Below are positions 1 to 10,304 of a stretch of 39,059 nucleotides of DNA, piece by piece. Numbering within the stretch: the first letter of the stretch is position 1; the number at the start of each line of letters is the position of its first letter. Source of the stretch: Pseudomonadota bacterium. Its GTDB lineage: Bacteria > Pseudomonadota > Alphaproteobacteria > Sphingomonadales > SMXR01. The DNA lies in NCBI GenBank assembly GCA_022566895.1, contig JADFIA010000020.1, positions 1 through 39,059 on the forward strand, in the 5' to 3' direction. The notes beneath the pieces are model-generated. The model did not search any database, was not told the DNA's origin, and was given only the letters and a program-made list of their open reading frames with translations. The position numbers were made by a program, and so were the translations under genes.

Positions 1-49
1 CGGATTCGGAATCCACCTTCGCCTTGCCGCCAAAGAGTTTCGAGAACAT
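1..49 (-). CDS. 5' end of an unidentified protein (partial)
   Basis: An ATG on the minus strand at 49-47 is preceded by a purine-rich GGGAAGGGCAGGGC stretch that can serve as a ribosome binding site. The frame stays open to the window edge and encodes MFSKLFGGKAKVDSES. Sixteen residues are too few to assign a family. The gene lies 194 bp downstream of the sulfotransferase gene on the same strand, so it may or may not be co-transcribed with it. The call rests only on the start codon, the purine stretch and the open frame. Confidence 0.5.
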   Translation of the reverse strand, partial: MFSKLFGGKAKVDSES

Positions 50-243
50 GCCCTGCCCTTCCCCGCTGTTGGAGCATCGGTTTCGCTAGGAGTACACAAG
101 GGCCGCGCACCAAGTCAAGCGCCGCCTCCCAGGCTGCGGACTCGAAGGACCATAAGGCGATCGAGCGGGCCAGCGATCCCAAAGACGGGCTGGGCCGCGG
201 CTCATTTGCCACCTCTAATATTGAGAAGCAGGAGGGCCCCGGG

Positions 244-2214
244 CTAGTCGCGGCCCAAAATCTCCCTCAGCGGCGCCAGATGCTTACGGTATTTCTCGGC
301 ATCGCCGGACATCTTGTTCGAAATCGGCTGGCGGGCCTGGACCAGACTGAATGTGGCGATGGTCCGCTTGGATTCATGAAAATTGAGGCAGGCCTCGTCC
401 CACTCGAGCCCTACCTTCTCCACAAGATTTCGAATCTGGGTCTCGGGATCCGCGACCAGCGCCGCATAGTCGACTTCGATCAGCCGATCGTCCATCACTT
501 CGCTCCAGTGCGCCATCAGCCTCTGATAATGCAGTATATAATCGCCGATATCCTCGAGGCGATGCGAAAAGTCATAGGCCCGCGGGAAGGAGTGGCGGTA
601 AATCGACAGGCCGGTGTCCAGAAGATCGCGGCTGACATGAACGAACTTTGCGTGAGGAAACGTCCGGGCCAGCAGGCCCAGTGACAGGAAATTGATCGGC
701 AGCTTGTCGACAACGAAGCGAGCCCCGGTCGGGTTACTGAATTTTTCCTCGAACCCGGTCCGCCAGGATGGGGCCTTTTCGGAAACGATGTGGTCGATGG
801 TTTGGTCGGGATGTTTTCCCCGCAACTGTAGATATTCACCAAGCGCGTGCGAGCCGTTTAGCAGCTCGCCACAGCCGTGGGCCTCGGGATGCGCGGCTAA
901 AATGCTTTCTATCAAAGTGGTGCCCGAGCGCGGCATGCCGATCACAAATATCGGCCGAAACTCTGACATTTGGCTTCTGTCTTTGCTGCCGGGTGCGACG
1001 TCGTCGATCAACAGATCCACAACCGCCGCCTGCTTGTCACCGTCATAGGCGGCTCCCGACTTCGTATAGAAGTCGCGGTTCAGGCGGTTTGCTGCCTCAT
1101 AACATTGGAAGGCCCGGTCAAAATCGGATCGCTGGTGATAGATGTCGCCGATCGAAAACACCAGGTTGGCCTTGGCCTCGTCGCGCAGGCTGGCCTGCTC
1201 CGACAATTGCTCCATATGGGCCAGAGTCTGGTCGTCAATGTCGCCGTTGCGCAGGAATGTCAGCTGCCTATAGGCGGGCGAGTAGCTGTCATCAATCTCG
1301 ATACAGCGCCGGCATTGCGACTCCGCCTCCTCCAACTCACCCTTGAAGGCCAGCAGCCGCGCCATGCCAAAGGCCGCACTTGGGGAATCGGGCATGGCCT
1401 CTACCGCCCGTGTGAGATTTTCTTCGGCCTTGTCAAAATCCTGAGCGATCAGGCATATGCGGCCGTATTTCATCCAGCGGTCCGGCGCCTCATCGGCTCC
1501 TGCCAACAATGGCTCGAAGGCGGCCAGCGCCTGCGGAATATTGCCTGCCTCCAGGTAAGCCTCGCTCAGTTTCTCGCGCGCCTGGTCGCTTTCGGGATAG
1601 GCTTTCTGCCAAGCTTCGGCCAACATGCACGAAACCACCAAATAAGAGTGTGATAGCGCCAAATGCAGAGCCCGCTCGAACACCCTCTCGCTGACCCCCT
1701 TGGCGCGGGTCAGCGGATCCAGCGCCTGCTGGGCCAGCATGTCGTTACCGCTCAGCGCCTGCAGTTCGGCCAGCCGCACCTGCGAAACATGATTGTCCCT
1801 CTCCCAGACCAGGATCCGCTCCATGGCGCTGATCTCGGCCGCGTAGTCTCCGGTGCTTGCGGCGGTCAGCGCCAGTTGTTTCCATGGCAGGGGATGGTTG
1901 GGTGCCAGCTTCACCGCCCGCTGGGCATATTTATGAGCCTCTTGCGGCTGGTCGGATTTCAAAAACAGCCCGGCCAGATTGATCCAGGCGATCGGTTCAT
2001 TCGGATCCGTGTCTATGGCGTCCATCAGATGGGTCTTGGCGGACTCCATGTCGCCCTGCTGGAGTTTAAGACTGCCCAGAAGTTGCGACGCCTCCCCATG
2101 ACGGGGCACGGCTTCGAGAACGCGTTTGAAACCCTTTTCGGCCGACTGTAAGTCGCCGGCGTTTTGCTGAGCAATGCTCTGGTTGAGAATCTGCTCGATG
2201 TCGGCTTTTTCCAT
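244..2214 (-). CDS. TPR-repeat protein with C-terminal sulfotransferase domain
   Basis: This 656-residue protein has two parts. Residues 1 to about 400 are tandem tetratricopeptide repeats (for example the AWINLAGLFLKSDQPQEAHKYAQRAVKLAP unit type, seen several times), a protein-binding scaffold. From about residue 420 a sulfotransferase domain begins with the 5'-phosphosulfate loop FVIGMPRSGTTLIES, followed by a 3'-phosphate motif around VHVSRDLLDTGLSIYRHSF. This fits the Sulfotransferase_3 family, which moves sulfate from PAPS to a hydroxyl or similar acceptor. No signal peptide is visible, so it is probably cytoplasmic. The gene is 30 bp downstream of a methyltransferase gene on the same strand and probably shares its transcript. 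The acceptor is unknown; the P-loop resembles tyrosylprotein sulfotransferases, but glycan or small-molecule acceptors are equally possible. Confidence 0.92.
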   Translation of the reverse strand: MEKADIEQILNQSIAQQNAGDLQSAEKGFKRVLEAVPRHGEASQLLGSLKLQQGDMESAKTHLMDAIDTDPNEPIAWINLAGLFLKSDQPQEAHKYAQRAVKLAPNHPLPWKQLALTAASTGDYAAEISAMERILVWERDNHVSQVRLAELQALSGNDMLAQQALDPLTRAKGVSERVFERALHLALSHSYLVVSCMLAEAWQKAYPESDQAREKLSEAYLEAGNIPQALAAFEPLLAGADEAPDRWMKYGRICLIAQDFDKAEENLTRAVEAMPDSPSAAFGMARLLAFKGELEEAESQCRRCIEIDDSYSPAYRQLTFLRNGDIDDQTLAHMEQLSEQASLRDEAKANLVFSIGDIYHQRSDFDRAFQCYEAANRLNRDFYTKSGAAYDGDKQAAVVDLLIDDVAPGSKDRSQMSEFRPIFVIGMPRSGTTLIESILAAHPEAHGCGELLNGSHALGEYLQLRGKHPDQTIDHIVSEKAPSWRTGFEEKFSNPTGARFVVDKLPINFLSLGLLARTFPHAKFVHVSRDLLDTGLSIYRHSFPRAYDFSHRLEDIGDYILHYQRLMAHWSEVMDDRLIEVDYAALVADPETQIRNLVEKVGLEWDEACLNFHESKRTIATFSLVQARQPISNKMSGDAEKYRKHLAPLREILGRD

Positions 2215-2244
2215 GAAGACGCTCTATAGGAACTGGGTTTGAAC

Positions 2245-3192
2245 TCAATCGTGGGGCTCTCGCTCGGCACTCAGCCAGTGACCGACAAGCTGCGGCTCAC
2301 GGCCGAAATATTCCCCGCTGACATTTACCGAGTTATAGCCCGCTGCGGCACAAATGTCGCGCGCCAAGGCAAGGTCGGCTTCGCTGCGCGCCGCCTCGAT
2401 GAGCGCCGTCATCAGATCAGCATGTATCACCAATTGTGCCTCCATCGCATCGAGGAATGCCAGACCCTGACCGCTGCCGAGAGTGGCTGACCGGCCCAAT
2501 AGCTGGCCTACATACTTGCTCACTGAAACAAGGAAATCCGGGTTTTCCAGCGACGCGCATTTTTTTCTGATCGCCGCCGAGATTTCGGTCAGCCGATTTC
2601 CAGTCTTGTCGGTTGCTTTTTGGAAATGTTCGCGCGCCGCGTCGAAAAGAGCCAACTCGCTGCGCAGCCAGTGGACCTGCCCGGGTATCAGGCCGTTCTG
2701 TCTGACGACGGGGCTCTCGGCGGCATGCATGAGAGCAACGATTTTCGCCTTAGCTACCCGGCAGGCTTCATTCATAGCGCTTTCAAAATCGGCATATTCC
2801 AGGCCGAACTGGCTGACGACAAGGGTAAATTGCCGATCCTCGAAGGGCAGTCGTGCCGCGTCCGTGCCGCCCAGAAAGGTGATATCAAATTCCGCCGAAG
2901 CCGTCAGGCCTGTGTCCTTTAGTTGATCGATTTCGGCCAGATCCACACCGGTCGCCGACAGGTGCCGATCAGGGCCGGCGACCTCGGCTGCCAAGGCGAT
3001 CAGCGCCCCGCTGCCGGTTGCCACATCGAGGATCGTCGCGCCGCTGGGCAGAGCCGAAAATTCCTTGCGCCACCGCGCCGCTATGGCCTCGCGCGCGTCC
3101 TCGGGGAAATCGAAGGTGCAGGCGTGCAGCTGGCCGCTTCGCCAGTAGTCACTCCACAAATCCGGGGTCTTCGTTTCGCTGCTTCCATTCAT
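2245..3192 (-). CDS. Class I SAM-dependent methyltransferase (paralogue A)
   Basis: This is a 315-residue protein with a Rossmann-type methyltransferase core. Motif I is ILDVATGSGALIALAAEVAG near residues 54-73. An acidic residue in ATGVDLAEI ends the second strand, and LPFEDRQFTLVVSQFGLEYAD forms the motif IV/post region. A C-terminal helical extension of about 120 residues has no motif I recognise. The start ATG at 3192 has only a weak ribosome binding site. The gene lies between the two TPR enzyme genes on the same strand, 123 bp after the oxygenase gene and 30 bp before the sulfotransferase gene. It is clearly homologous to the divergent gene at 5362-6354: both share an N-terminal W-x2-YW block, SQ[FY]G[LI]EYA and HAAE. 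The substrate is unknown. Confidence 0.9.
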   Translation of the reverse strand: MNGSSETKTPDLWSDYWRSGQLHACTFDFPEDAREAIAARWRKEFSALPSGATILDVATGSGALIALAAEVAGPDRHLSATGVDLAEIDQLKDTGLTASAEFDITFLGGTDAARLPFEDRQFTLVVSQFGLEYADFESAMNEACRVAKAKIVALMHAAESPVVRQNGLIPGQVHWLRSELALFDAAREHFQKATDKTGNRLTEISAAIRKKCASLENPDFLVSVSKYVGQLLGRSATLGSGQGLAFLDAMEAQLVIHADLMTALIEAARSEADLALARDICAAAGYNSVNVSGEYFGREPQLVGHWLSAEREPHD

Positions 3193-3270
3193 CGCAGGGG
3201 GTACTCACAAATCGTAGGCCGAGCGGCCCATTCTATTCGACCCTGGGCTTCATAGAAACAGGAACCAGCA

Positions 3271-3285
3271 AATTTCCCGGAAATT
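3271..3285. promoter_or_regulatory. Short palindrome upstream of methyltransferase A
   Basis: AATTTCC-C-GGAAATT is a perfect inverted repeat of two 7-base arms around one base. It lies about 80 bp upstream of the methyltransferase start, in the 123 bp gap behind the oxygenase gene. The size and position suit a dimeric regulator's operator, but one copy of a short palindrome is weak evidence. Confidence 0.25.
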
Positions 3286-3315
3286 GGCATCAGCGGTTGC
3301 GGCGCGGTTGTCCCG

Positions 3316-5139
3316 CTAGCCGGGCACTCCATCGAAGGGTGCGGTCATGCGGCATTCGTTGGAGTGAAAAGGAAAGGTTCCGTGCCAGGTATAAGAGGGG
3401 AACAGAGCCATAAGGCCGGGCTCGGGTCGTACGATTTTCGCCACGATCTCCCGCTCCGGGTCCAGGTTGAGGCCGCTTTCACCAAACTTGATCCAGCCCT
3501 GGCGCTCGGGATCGTCCTCTGTGATGGAAGCCGGCACTTCGATAAAGGTGGATGAAGATATCCAGCCCGCCGGATGCACATGATTGACGTGAAATCCCTC
3601 CGATTTCAGGCGCACCGACCAAGAGCCGGTAAAGCGGAAGGCGTCTGTCTTGCGGCGAAGAAAGGGATGGTCCGGATCGTCGGGCAGACTGCGGACATAG
3701 TCCATTACCTGGTCGTACAACGCCTGGCGCAGCTCCTGGATCTCTTTTACGGGCTTGTGCAGCAGTCGGCCCTGGGTCTGGGTGCCTCCCTTGAGGGTCT
3801 GATCGAGCGGCTGCGTTGTCGTGCGGTGCATGGAAATCAGAACGTCCTTCAGCCGATCCAGAAAATGTTCGAGATTGTCGTACCCGTCCGGTGCCTGGAG
3901 GACCCGGGTCTGGACCAGAGTGTCGTAGTCGTTCAGCCAGCTCTCGCGTTCATCACCGAGAAACCGCCAGCATAGCCCGCGGTAGGCCCACATAAGCTGT
4001 TCATATGGATTCTCGGCCTCCACCACCAGCAGCTGTTCCAAAGCGTCTTTATAGGCGCCCATGCCGATCAGTATCCTGGCATAATCCAGGCGGATTTCCT
4101 GATCACGAGGGGCCATTCGGATGGCGCTCGCGAAGTTCCGCTTGCCTGCGTCTGCATCGCCCAAAGCAGTCTCGACGCGGCCGAGCCGATGAAAGAGGCT
4201 GGGGTGTTCTCCGGCTTCGGCCAATCCGGAAACCAGCACTTCGCGCGCCGTTCCAATATCACCCGATAATTCCAGGGATTTGGCAAAAGCGACCCTGAGG
4301 TCCGCTGAGCGTGGCTCGCGCTTGATGGCCGGCGGGTAGGAAAGCGTGAATTTCTCGTGCTCGCCAAACTCCCAATAATATTGGTTTAGCGTTTCATGGG
4401 CGGGTATATAGTCCGCCTGGATTTCAATCGCCTTTTCATAGCCGGCAATTGCCGCCGCCACATCGCCCTTTTCATAAAGTGCGTTGGCCATATTATATTG
4501 TATTTCGGGCACCTCGGGATCGAGCCGAAGAGCCTTCAGATACCATTCAACCGCCTCACCAGGTCGCTCGGCCAGCTTCAGCGTGACACCCATATTGTGA
4601 AGCGCTTTGACATAGTTCGGCTCGATCGCCAGCGCCGCATCGTAGTTCCTGATCGCCGCCTCATATTGCTCGAGCTCCTTATGTACGAGCCCCATAGCAT
4701 TCAGGCTGTGGACATCCCCGGGGTTCAGCTCCAGAGCGGTGCCCAATGATTTCCTGGCCTCCTCCAGCAAGCCCAACTTGGTCTCGGCCAGACCCAGGTT
4801 TCGCCAGGCTTCCTGATAATCCTTATTTAGCGAGATTGCCTTGCGATAGAGCTCCAGCGCCTCTTCATCACGTCCCTGATGAGACAGCAGATTGCCCAGA
4901 TTATTCCAGGTGTGGGGTTGGTTCGGGTTGATTTGAAGCGAGGCCCGCATCAGTTTCTCGCCTTCCTCAAGGCGCCCGCTATGGCGGCAGATCAGACCCA
5001 GAAACTGCATCGCGTCGGGGTTCTGAGGCTCGATTTTCAAGGCCTTGCGGCAGGCGGCTTCTGCGGCCTGAGGATCGCCCTGGCTCTGGGCGCGCATGGC
5101 CTCCTGTAAAAGGGTCGCGACCTGAGGGTCATGGGTCAT
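3316..5139 (-). CDS. TPR-repeat protein with C-terminal 2OG-Fe(II) oxygenase-like domain
   Basis: The N-terminal two thirds (about residues 1-400) are tetratricopeptide repeats with canonical NPDAMQFLGLICRHSGRLEE and AWRNLGLAETKLGLLEEA patterns. The last 190 residues resemble the putative 2OG-Fe(II) oxygenase family TIGR02466/PF13759. They contain a TQTQGRLL block, the candidate metal-binding HVNHVHPAGWISSS (near residue 516) and a distal histidine in PSYTWHGTFPF. Such enzymes hydroxylate proteins, amino acids or small molecules using Fe(II) and 2-oxoglutarate. I chose the ATG at 5139 (607 residues) because GGAG lies 7 bases upstream. An ATG six codons earlier (5157) has no good site. The gene heads the minus-strand run that includes methyltransferase A and the TPR-sulfotransferase. 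Confidence 0.85.
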   Translation of the reverse strand: MTHDPQVATLLQEAMRAQSQGDPQAAEAACRKALKIEPQNPDAMQFLGLICRHSGRLEEGEKLMRASLQINPNQPHTWNNLGNLLSHQGRDEEALELYRKAISLNKDYQEAWRNLGLAETKLGLLEEARKSLGTALELNPGDVHSLNAMGLVHKELEQYEAAIRNYDAALAIEPNYVKALHNMGVTLKLAERPGEAVEWYLKALRLDPEVPEIQYNMANALYEKGDVAAAIAGYEKAIEIQADYIPAHETLNQYYWEFGEHEKFTLSYPPAIKREPRSADLRVAFAKSLELSGDIGTAREVLVSGLAEAGEHPSLFHRLGRVETALGDADAGKRNFASAIRMAPRDQEIRLDYARILIGMGAYKDALEQLLVVEAENPYEQLMWAYRGLCWRFLGDERESWLNDYDTLVQTRVLQAPDGYDNLEHFLDRLKDVLISMHRTTTQPLDQTLKGGTQTQGRLLHKPVKEIQELRQALYDQVMDYVRSLPDDPDHPFLRRKTDAFRFTGSWSVRLKSEGFHVNHVHPAGWISSSTFIEVPASITEDDPERQGWIKFGESGLNLDPEREIVAKIVRPEPGLMALFPSYTWHGTFPFHSNECRMTAPFDGVPG

Positions 5140-5201
5140 TGTCTGGCTCCACCGCACCGATATTCTCGCCCGGGCTCACTTATCTCACAGGGTGTCAGAC
5201 A

Positions 5202-5221
5202 GATGAAGGGGCAATTTCATC
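5202..5221. promoter_or_regulatory. Inverted repeat in divergent intergenic region
   Basis: GATGAA and TTCATC form 6-base arms around an 8-base spacer. They lie within the roughly 220 bp gap between the divergent oxygenase and methyltransferase B genes, where shared control elements would be expected. No convincing sigma70 promoter could be fixed here, so an operator role is inferred from position only. Confidence 0.2.
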
Positions 5222-5361
5222 TCCCAGAGCCAAAGGGCGGCTGCCTGCCCAGCCGGCCCGCTCCGATGCACCGTCTTTTTTTGTTGCCAGGTTCCATTAC
5301 AAAGTCGATAAGCAGGTACCATTGACCAAACACGAATTTGGAAAGTCACGGCGCGGTCCGA

Positions 5362-6354
5362 ATGAATTCAAAACTCGAGACTCTGTCGATTTGGGATCGT
5401 TACTGGCAGGCCGACCGCATCGCCAGTTGCTTCGATGTGATTGGCCGAAATTACGACGAGGCCCTGCTGCGTGATTGGCGTGTCTTCTTCATGTCGCTCG
5501 AAAATGGCGCCCGGCTGCTCGATCTGTGCACCGGAAACGGGGCTATCGCACTGGTGGCGGCGGAGGTCTCGGCAGCCCATAATAAGTTATTTCATATCGA
5601 GGCAGTTGACAGCGCCGCGATCGACCCCCCTCGCCATGTGAGCAGAGAGGCCGATCATTTCCAAACGATCCAATTCCACGCCGGTGCATCCGTTGAGGCG
5701 TTGCCCTTTCCTGACGCCGCATTCGATGCGGTTTCCAGCCAGTACGGCATCGAATATGCCAACCTGCAAAAAGCGGTGGCCGAGGCGGCGCGCGTGCTGG
5801 TGCCTGGCGGCCGCCTTCGCTTCGTGCTTCACGCCGCAGAGGGCCAAGTCGCGCTGGGGTCAAGCCGCGAAATCAGCGACTGTCGCCAACTGGCCTTGAA
5901 GAGCGGCCTTTTCAAGGCGGCGGAGAAGGCCATCCGCAGCACATGGGAGCTGGGAAGAAGGCCAACTGCCCCGGCCCGGCCGGATCGGATTCGCGCCGAA
6001 AAGGCGGTCAGCGCCTTTAAGGCACGTCTGGAAGCGGCGCGCCAACGCTCAAAGGTCTCTATAAACCCGCTTATGTATGAAAACGTGACTTCGGTACTGG
6101 CCGATACATTTAACAAGCGCCGCCATTTTTCGCTCAGCACGCTGCTTGATCAGGTCGAGCTTGCGCGGGCCGAAGTGCTGGCCCATCTGGGGCGCCTGGA
6201 AGCCCTGGTCGCTGCCGCCAAAAGCGAAGCAGACATATCCGACATGACCGATAGCCTGTCGGACCTGGGATTCATAAACGCCAAACACCTCGCCGTCACT
6301 CGCGGTGACGATGACGATCTGGTTGGCTGGGCGGTGACCGCGGCGCGGCGCTAG
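5362..6354 (+). CDS. Class I SAM-dependent methyltransferase (paralogue B)
   Basis: This 330-residue methyltransferase has motif I LLDLCTGNGAIALVAAEV, an acidic residue in IEAVDSAAID and the block LPFPDAAFDAVSSQYGIEYAN, followed by ARVLVPGGRLRFVLHAAE. The C-terminal half is charged and helical, as in paralogue A, which it matches along its length. I place the start at the ATG at 5362; an in-frame TTG at 5338 would add eight residues but has no better ribosome binding site. The gene is transcribed away from the TPR-oxygenase gene, with about 220 bp between them. That pairing and the paralogy suggest both methyltransferases act in the same pathway, perhaps on related substrates. The reaction is not known. 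Confidence 0.88.
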   Translation: MNSKLETLSIWDRYWQADRIASCFDVIGRNYDEALLRDWRVFFMSLENGARLLDLCTGNGAIALVAAEVSAAHNKLFHIEAVDSAAIDPPRHVSREADHFQTIQFHAGASVEALPFPDAAFDAVSSQYGIEYANLQKAVAEAARVLVPGGRLRFVLHAAEGQVALGSSREISDCRQLALKSGLFKAAEKAIRSTWELGRRPTAPARPDRIRAEKAVSAFKARLEAARQRSKVSINPLMYENVTSVLADTFNKRRHFSLSTLLDQVELARAEVLAHLGRLEALVAAAKSEADISDMTDSLSDLGFINAKHLAVTRGDDDDLVGWAVTAARR

Positions 6355-6415
6355 ATGTCCTGAAAGACGCCTGAATCTTGATCTCTCGGCCCCACGCGTG
6401 CCCCAATTGGTTGGC

Positions 6416-6826
6416 TTAGGCGGATATCGCCTCGTCGTCGTTGTCGGCGGCGCCCGGTTGGTCCGGGTCGCCGGGCTCGATAGAAACGACCTGGTCGGGC
6501 GGTTGGTGCTTGGAGGAGTCCTTGCCCGATCCGGTTCCCTGGTCAGCTTTGGAGACCTCGGCCTGGACTGGTTTCGGTTGGCTATCAGCCGCCTGCTCAT
6601 TCAGCAGGCGCTGATAATATTCAGCGTGCTGAAAATAATTCTGGGCGCTGACATACTCCTGCTCCTGCATTGCCTCGCGGGCCAAGGATGTGTATCGCTC
6701 GACCTGCTGCTTGGCCTGGCCCCGGTTGCGGCTTGACTGTTTCCCGGAGTTTCGCTGGCCGCTGCCGTTCGGGCGCCGTGCCTGGCTGCGGTGGCGGCCG
6801 CGCCGCCCCTTCTGGTTCTGCTTCAT
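6416..6826 (-). CDS. DUF4167 domain-containing protein
   Basis: This 136-residue protein begins with a very basic, low-complexity stretch rich in Arg, Gly, Asn and Gln. It then has the DUF4167 core, with ERYTSLAREAMQEQEYVSAQ followed by NYFQHAEYYQRLL, near residues 43-76. The tail is acidic and Pro/Gly-rich and looks disordered. The family is largely confined to Alphaproteobacteria and usually follows prfA-prmC, as here, 185 bp behind prmC on the same strand. The basic head suggests nucleic-acid or ribosome contact, but no function is established. Confidence 0.9.
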   Translation of the reverse strand: MKQNQKGRRGRHRSQARRPNGSGQRNSGKQSSRNRGQAKQQVERYTSLAREAMQEQEYVSAQNYFQHAEYYQRLLNEQAADSQPKPVQAEVSKADQGTGSGKDSSKHQPPDQVVSIEPGDPDQPGAADNDDEAISA

Positions 6827-7011
6827 TGAATGTTTTCTCTGTCTTGCAAGTCCCGCTGCATCATGCGCCCGGCCGCCTTAATCGACAGGATGGTCAAAAT
6901 CGCAGTGAAGAGGATTTGCCTTTGGCAGCCGCTTGTCGTCAGCAGCCGCCCTCATCTCTGCAACCAACCTAATCGTTGAGAGCTCATTTTCCAATCAAAA
7001 AATGGCTGGAT

Positions 7012-7880
7012 TCACGGCTTTTTTCCATAAACAGCCCGGGGTCGGCCAGCCAGATCCTCGATCGCAGAGACATCGCCAAAACCGCAAGCCCTCATAAGGT
7101 CCATCAGCGCCGTTGATTGGCCGGCTCCAATCTCCAGAACCAGCCATCCGCCGCCGGCCAAGTGGCGCCCTGCAACTTCGATGATTGCCGGGCAGTGGGC
7201 CAGGCCGCCGTTGCCGCCATCGAGCGCTGACCGCGGGTCATGGTCACGCACCTCCGGCTCCAGAGTCTCAATCTCGTCCTTATCGATGTAGGGCGGATTC
7301 GAAACGATCAGATCAAATGGCGCCTCACCGGGACGCCACTCCGTGGCTTCGTGCCAATCCGCCGCTTCGAAGCGCACTCTGTCTGCAAGACCCAGATTGC
7401 GGGCGTTCAGGGAGGCCGCCTCAAGCGCGCGATGGCTGGCGTCCGTGCCCAAACCTCTTGCCGCCGGTAATTCATGCAGCAGGGCCAGCACCAGGCATCC
7501 AGATCCGGTTCCGAGATCAAGAATGGAGATTTCGCCACTGCCCAATCCACTCGGGCCGGCAAGCTTGAGTGCCGTTTCGACGACCGTCTCGCTTTCCGGC
7601 CGCGGCACCATCGTGGCTTCATTGAGTGCAAAATCGAGGCTCCAGAACTCCTTGAGGCCGAGGATCCGGGCTACCGGCTCGCGGTCCACGCGGCGCCTCA
7701 AATGCTCGGCAAAGCAAGTCCGAGCCTTCGCATCGGCTTCCCGGGCGCGATCCAGATGGAGATCCTGGCGCCGGCAGCCGAGGCACTCGGCCAGAAGAAG
7801 CTCGGCGTCCAGCATCGGGCTGTCGATGCCTGCCGCCTCCAGCTTCGATACGGCCAGGCGCAGCAGTTCTCGGGTTGTGG

Positions 7881-7884
<4 letters not shown>
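7012..7884 (-). CDS. prmC: Peptide chain release factor N5-glutamine methyltransferase
   Basis: PrmC (HemK) methylates the glutamine of the GGQ motif of release factors 1 and 2, which raises termination efficiency. The 290-residue protein has the expected N-terminal helical domain, then motif [20 protein letters not shown] and the diagnostic catalytic SNPPYI that binds the glutamine side chain. Length is normal. The start codon overlaps the end of prfA by 4 bp, so translation is probably coupled and the enzyme is made with its substrate. Confidence 0.97.
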
Positions 7885-8963
<1,079 letters not shown>

Positions 8964-9012
8964 TCTGGCAACTTTCGGTGACCGTGGGCGGATCGCGCAG
9001 AGCGGCCCCGCG

Positions 9013-10260
9013 CTATGGCTCGGCCGTCAATTCCGTCTCAAGCTGGGCGAGCTTTATTTCCTTTTGCTCTTCGCTGTCAAGATCGCGCAGGGTCACAACT
9101 CCCTTTGCCAGCTCGTTGTCACCGAGGATGACGGCATAACGGGCCTTGTTCTTGGCGGCCCGAGCCAGGCGCTTTTTCAGGTTGCCGCGAAAGGCCGTTA
9201 TTACGTACCAGCCCTTGCCGCGCAGCCGGTAGGCAATGGCGCTAGCCTTGAGGGTCGCCGCATCACCGAGCGGTATCATGGCGATCGGGCGGCGTAATGC
9301 GGGCAGTTCCGCAATCAGCATAGCCAGTCTTTCGATGCCCGCCGCCCAGCCGGTGCCGGGCGTTTCGGGCCCGCCCATTTGGCCAATCAGGGCGTCGTAG
9401 CGCCCGCCGCCGATCACCGTCCCCTTGGCCCCGAGATCGGTGGTCATAAACTCGAAAGCCGTGTGCGTGTAATAATCGAGCCCGCGCACCAGCCGGTCGT
9501 TGATCTTGTAGGCCACGCCAATCTCGTCAAGGCCCGCCCTGACCCGCTCAAGGAAAGCCTTCGAAGCGGCGTTCAGATAGTCCGACATGTGCGGCGCCTT
9601 TTCGAGGAGCTGGCGGTCGCCTTCGTCTTTTGAATCGAGGATTCGCAAGGGATTACGCTCCAGACGGGCCCGGCTGTCCTCGGACAGAACTTTTTGAAAG
9701 GTCTTGAAGTATTTGGTCAGGGCACCGCGATAAGCGGCGCGGCTTTCGCTATCACCGAGACTGTTAAGCTCAAGGTGCACCCGTCCGGCAATCCCCAAAT
9801 CTTCGAGAAGGGTCTGAGCAAGCCCGATCAATTCGACGTCCGCCTCCGGCTCAGCGGCTCCGATGATCTCCACATCAAGCTGGTGAAACTGGCGGTAGCG
9901 GCCCTTTTGCGGCCTTTCGTAACGAAACATCGGGCCAAAAGCGTAGAGCTTGACCACGCCGTATTGCTGCATGCCCTCGGAGACATAGGCGCGGGCGATG
10001 CCGGCCGTATTTTCGGGTCGCAGCGTAATCTCCTCGCCGCCGCGATCCTCGAAGGTGTACATCTCCTTCGAGACCACATCCGAGGTCTCGCCGAGGGTCC
10101 GCCGGAAGACTTCCGAAAACTCGAAAATCGGCGTTGAAATCTCCCCAAACCCGTAGCGTTCGCAAACCGAACGGAAACAGTCGACAACGTGGGTGGCCCG
10201 GCGCGCCTCCTCGCCCCAAGTATCTCGGGTCCCCCTTACCGGTCGCAGCTTGGACACCAT
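9013..10260 (-). CDS. hisS: Histidine--tRNA ligase
   Basis: This class II aminoacyl-tRNA synthetase charges tRNA-His. The 415-residue protein starts with the typical LRPVRGTRD block. It has the motif 2 region [20 protein letters not shown], then the histidine-specific [13 protein letters not shown], and a C-terminal anticodon-binding domain from about residue 325 ([11 protein letters not shown]). It sits 44 bp downstream of ispG and 49 bp upstream of prfA, all on the minus strand, which suggests one operon. A G-rich stretch abuts the ATG directly, so the exact start could be the adjacent GTG codon. Confidence 0.97.
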   Translation of the reverse strand: MVSKLRPVRGTRDTWGEEARRATHVVDCFRSVCERYGFGEISTPIFEFSEVFRRTLGETSDVVSKEMYTFEDRGGEEITLRPENTAGIARAYVSEGMQQYGVVKLYAFGPMFRYERPQKGRYRQFHQLDVEIIGAAEPEADVELIGLAQTLLEDLGIAGRVHLELNSLGDSESRAAYRGALTKYFKTFQKVLSEDSRARLERNPLRILDSKDEGDRQLLEKAPHMSDYLNAASKAFLERVRAGLDEIGVAYKINDRLVRGLDYYTHTAFEFMTTDLGAKGTVIGGGRYDALIGQMGGPETPGTGWAAGIERLAMLIAELPALRRPIAMIPLGDAATLKASAIAYRLRGKGWYVITAFRGNLKKRLARAAKNKARYAVILGDNELAKGVVTLRDLDSEEQKEIKLAQLETELTAEP

Positions 10261-10304
10261 CTCCCCCGCTTAAAGTCCCTCGCAATTCTGCGGGCAACCG
10301 ACGC

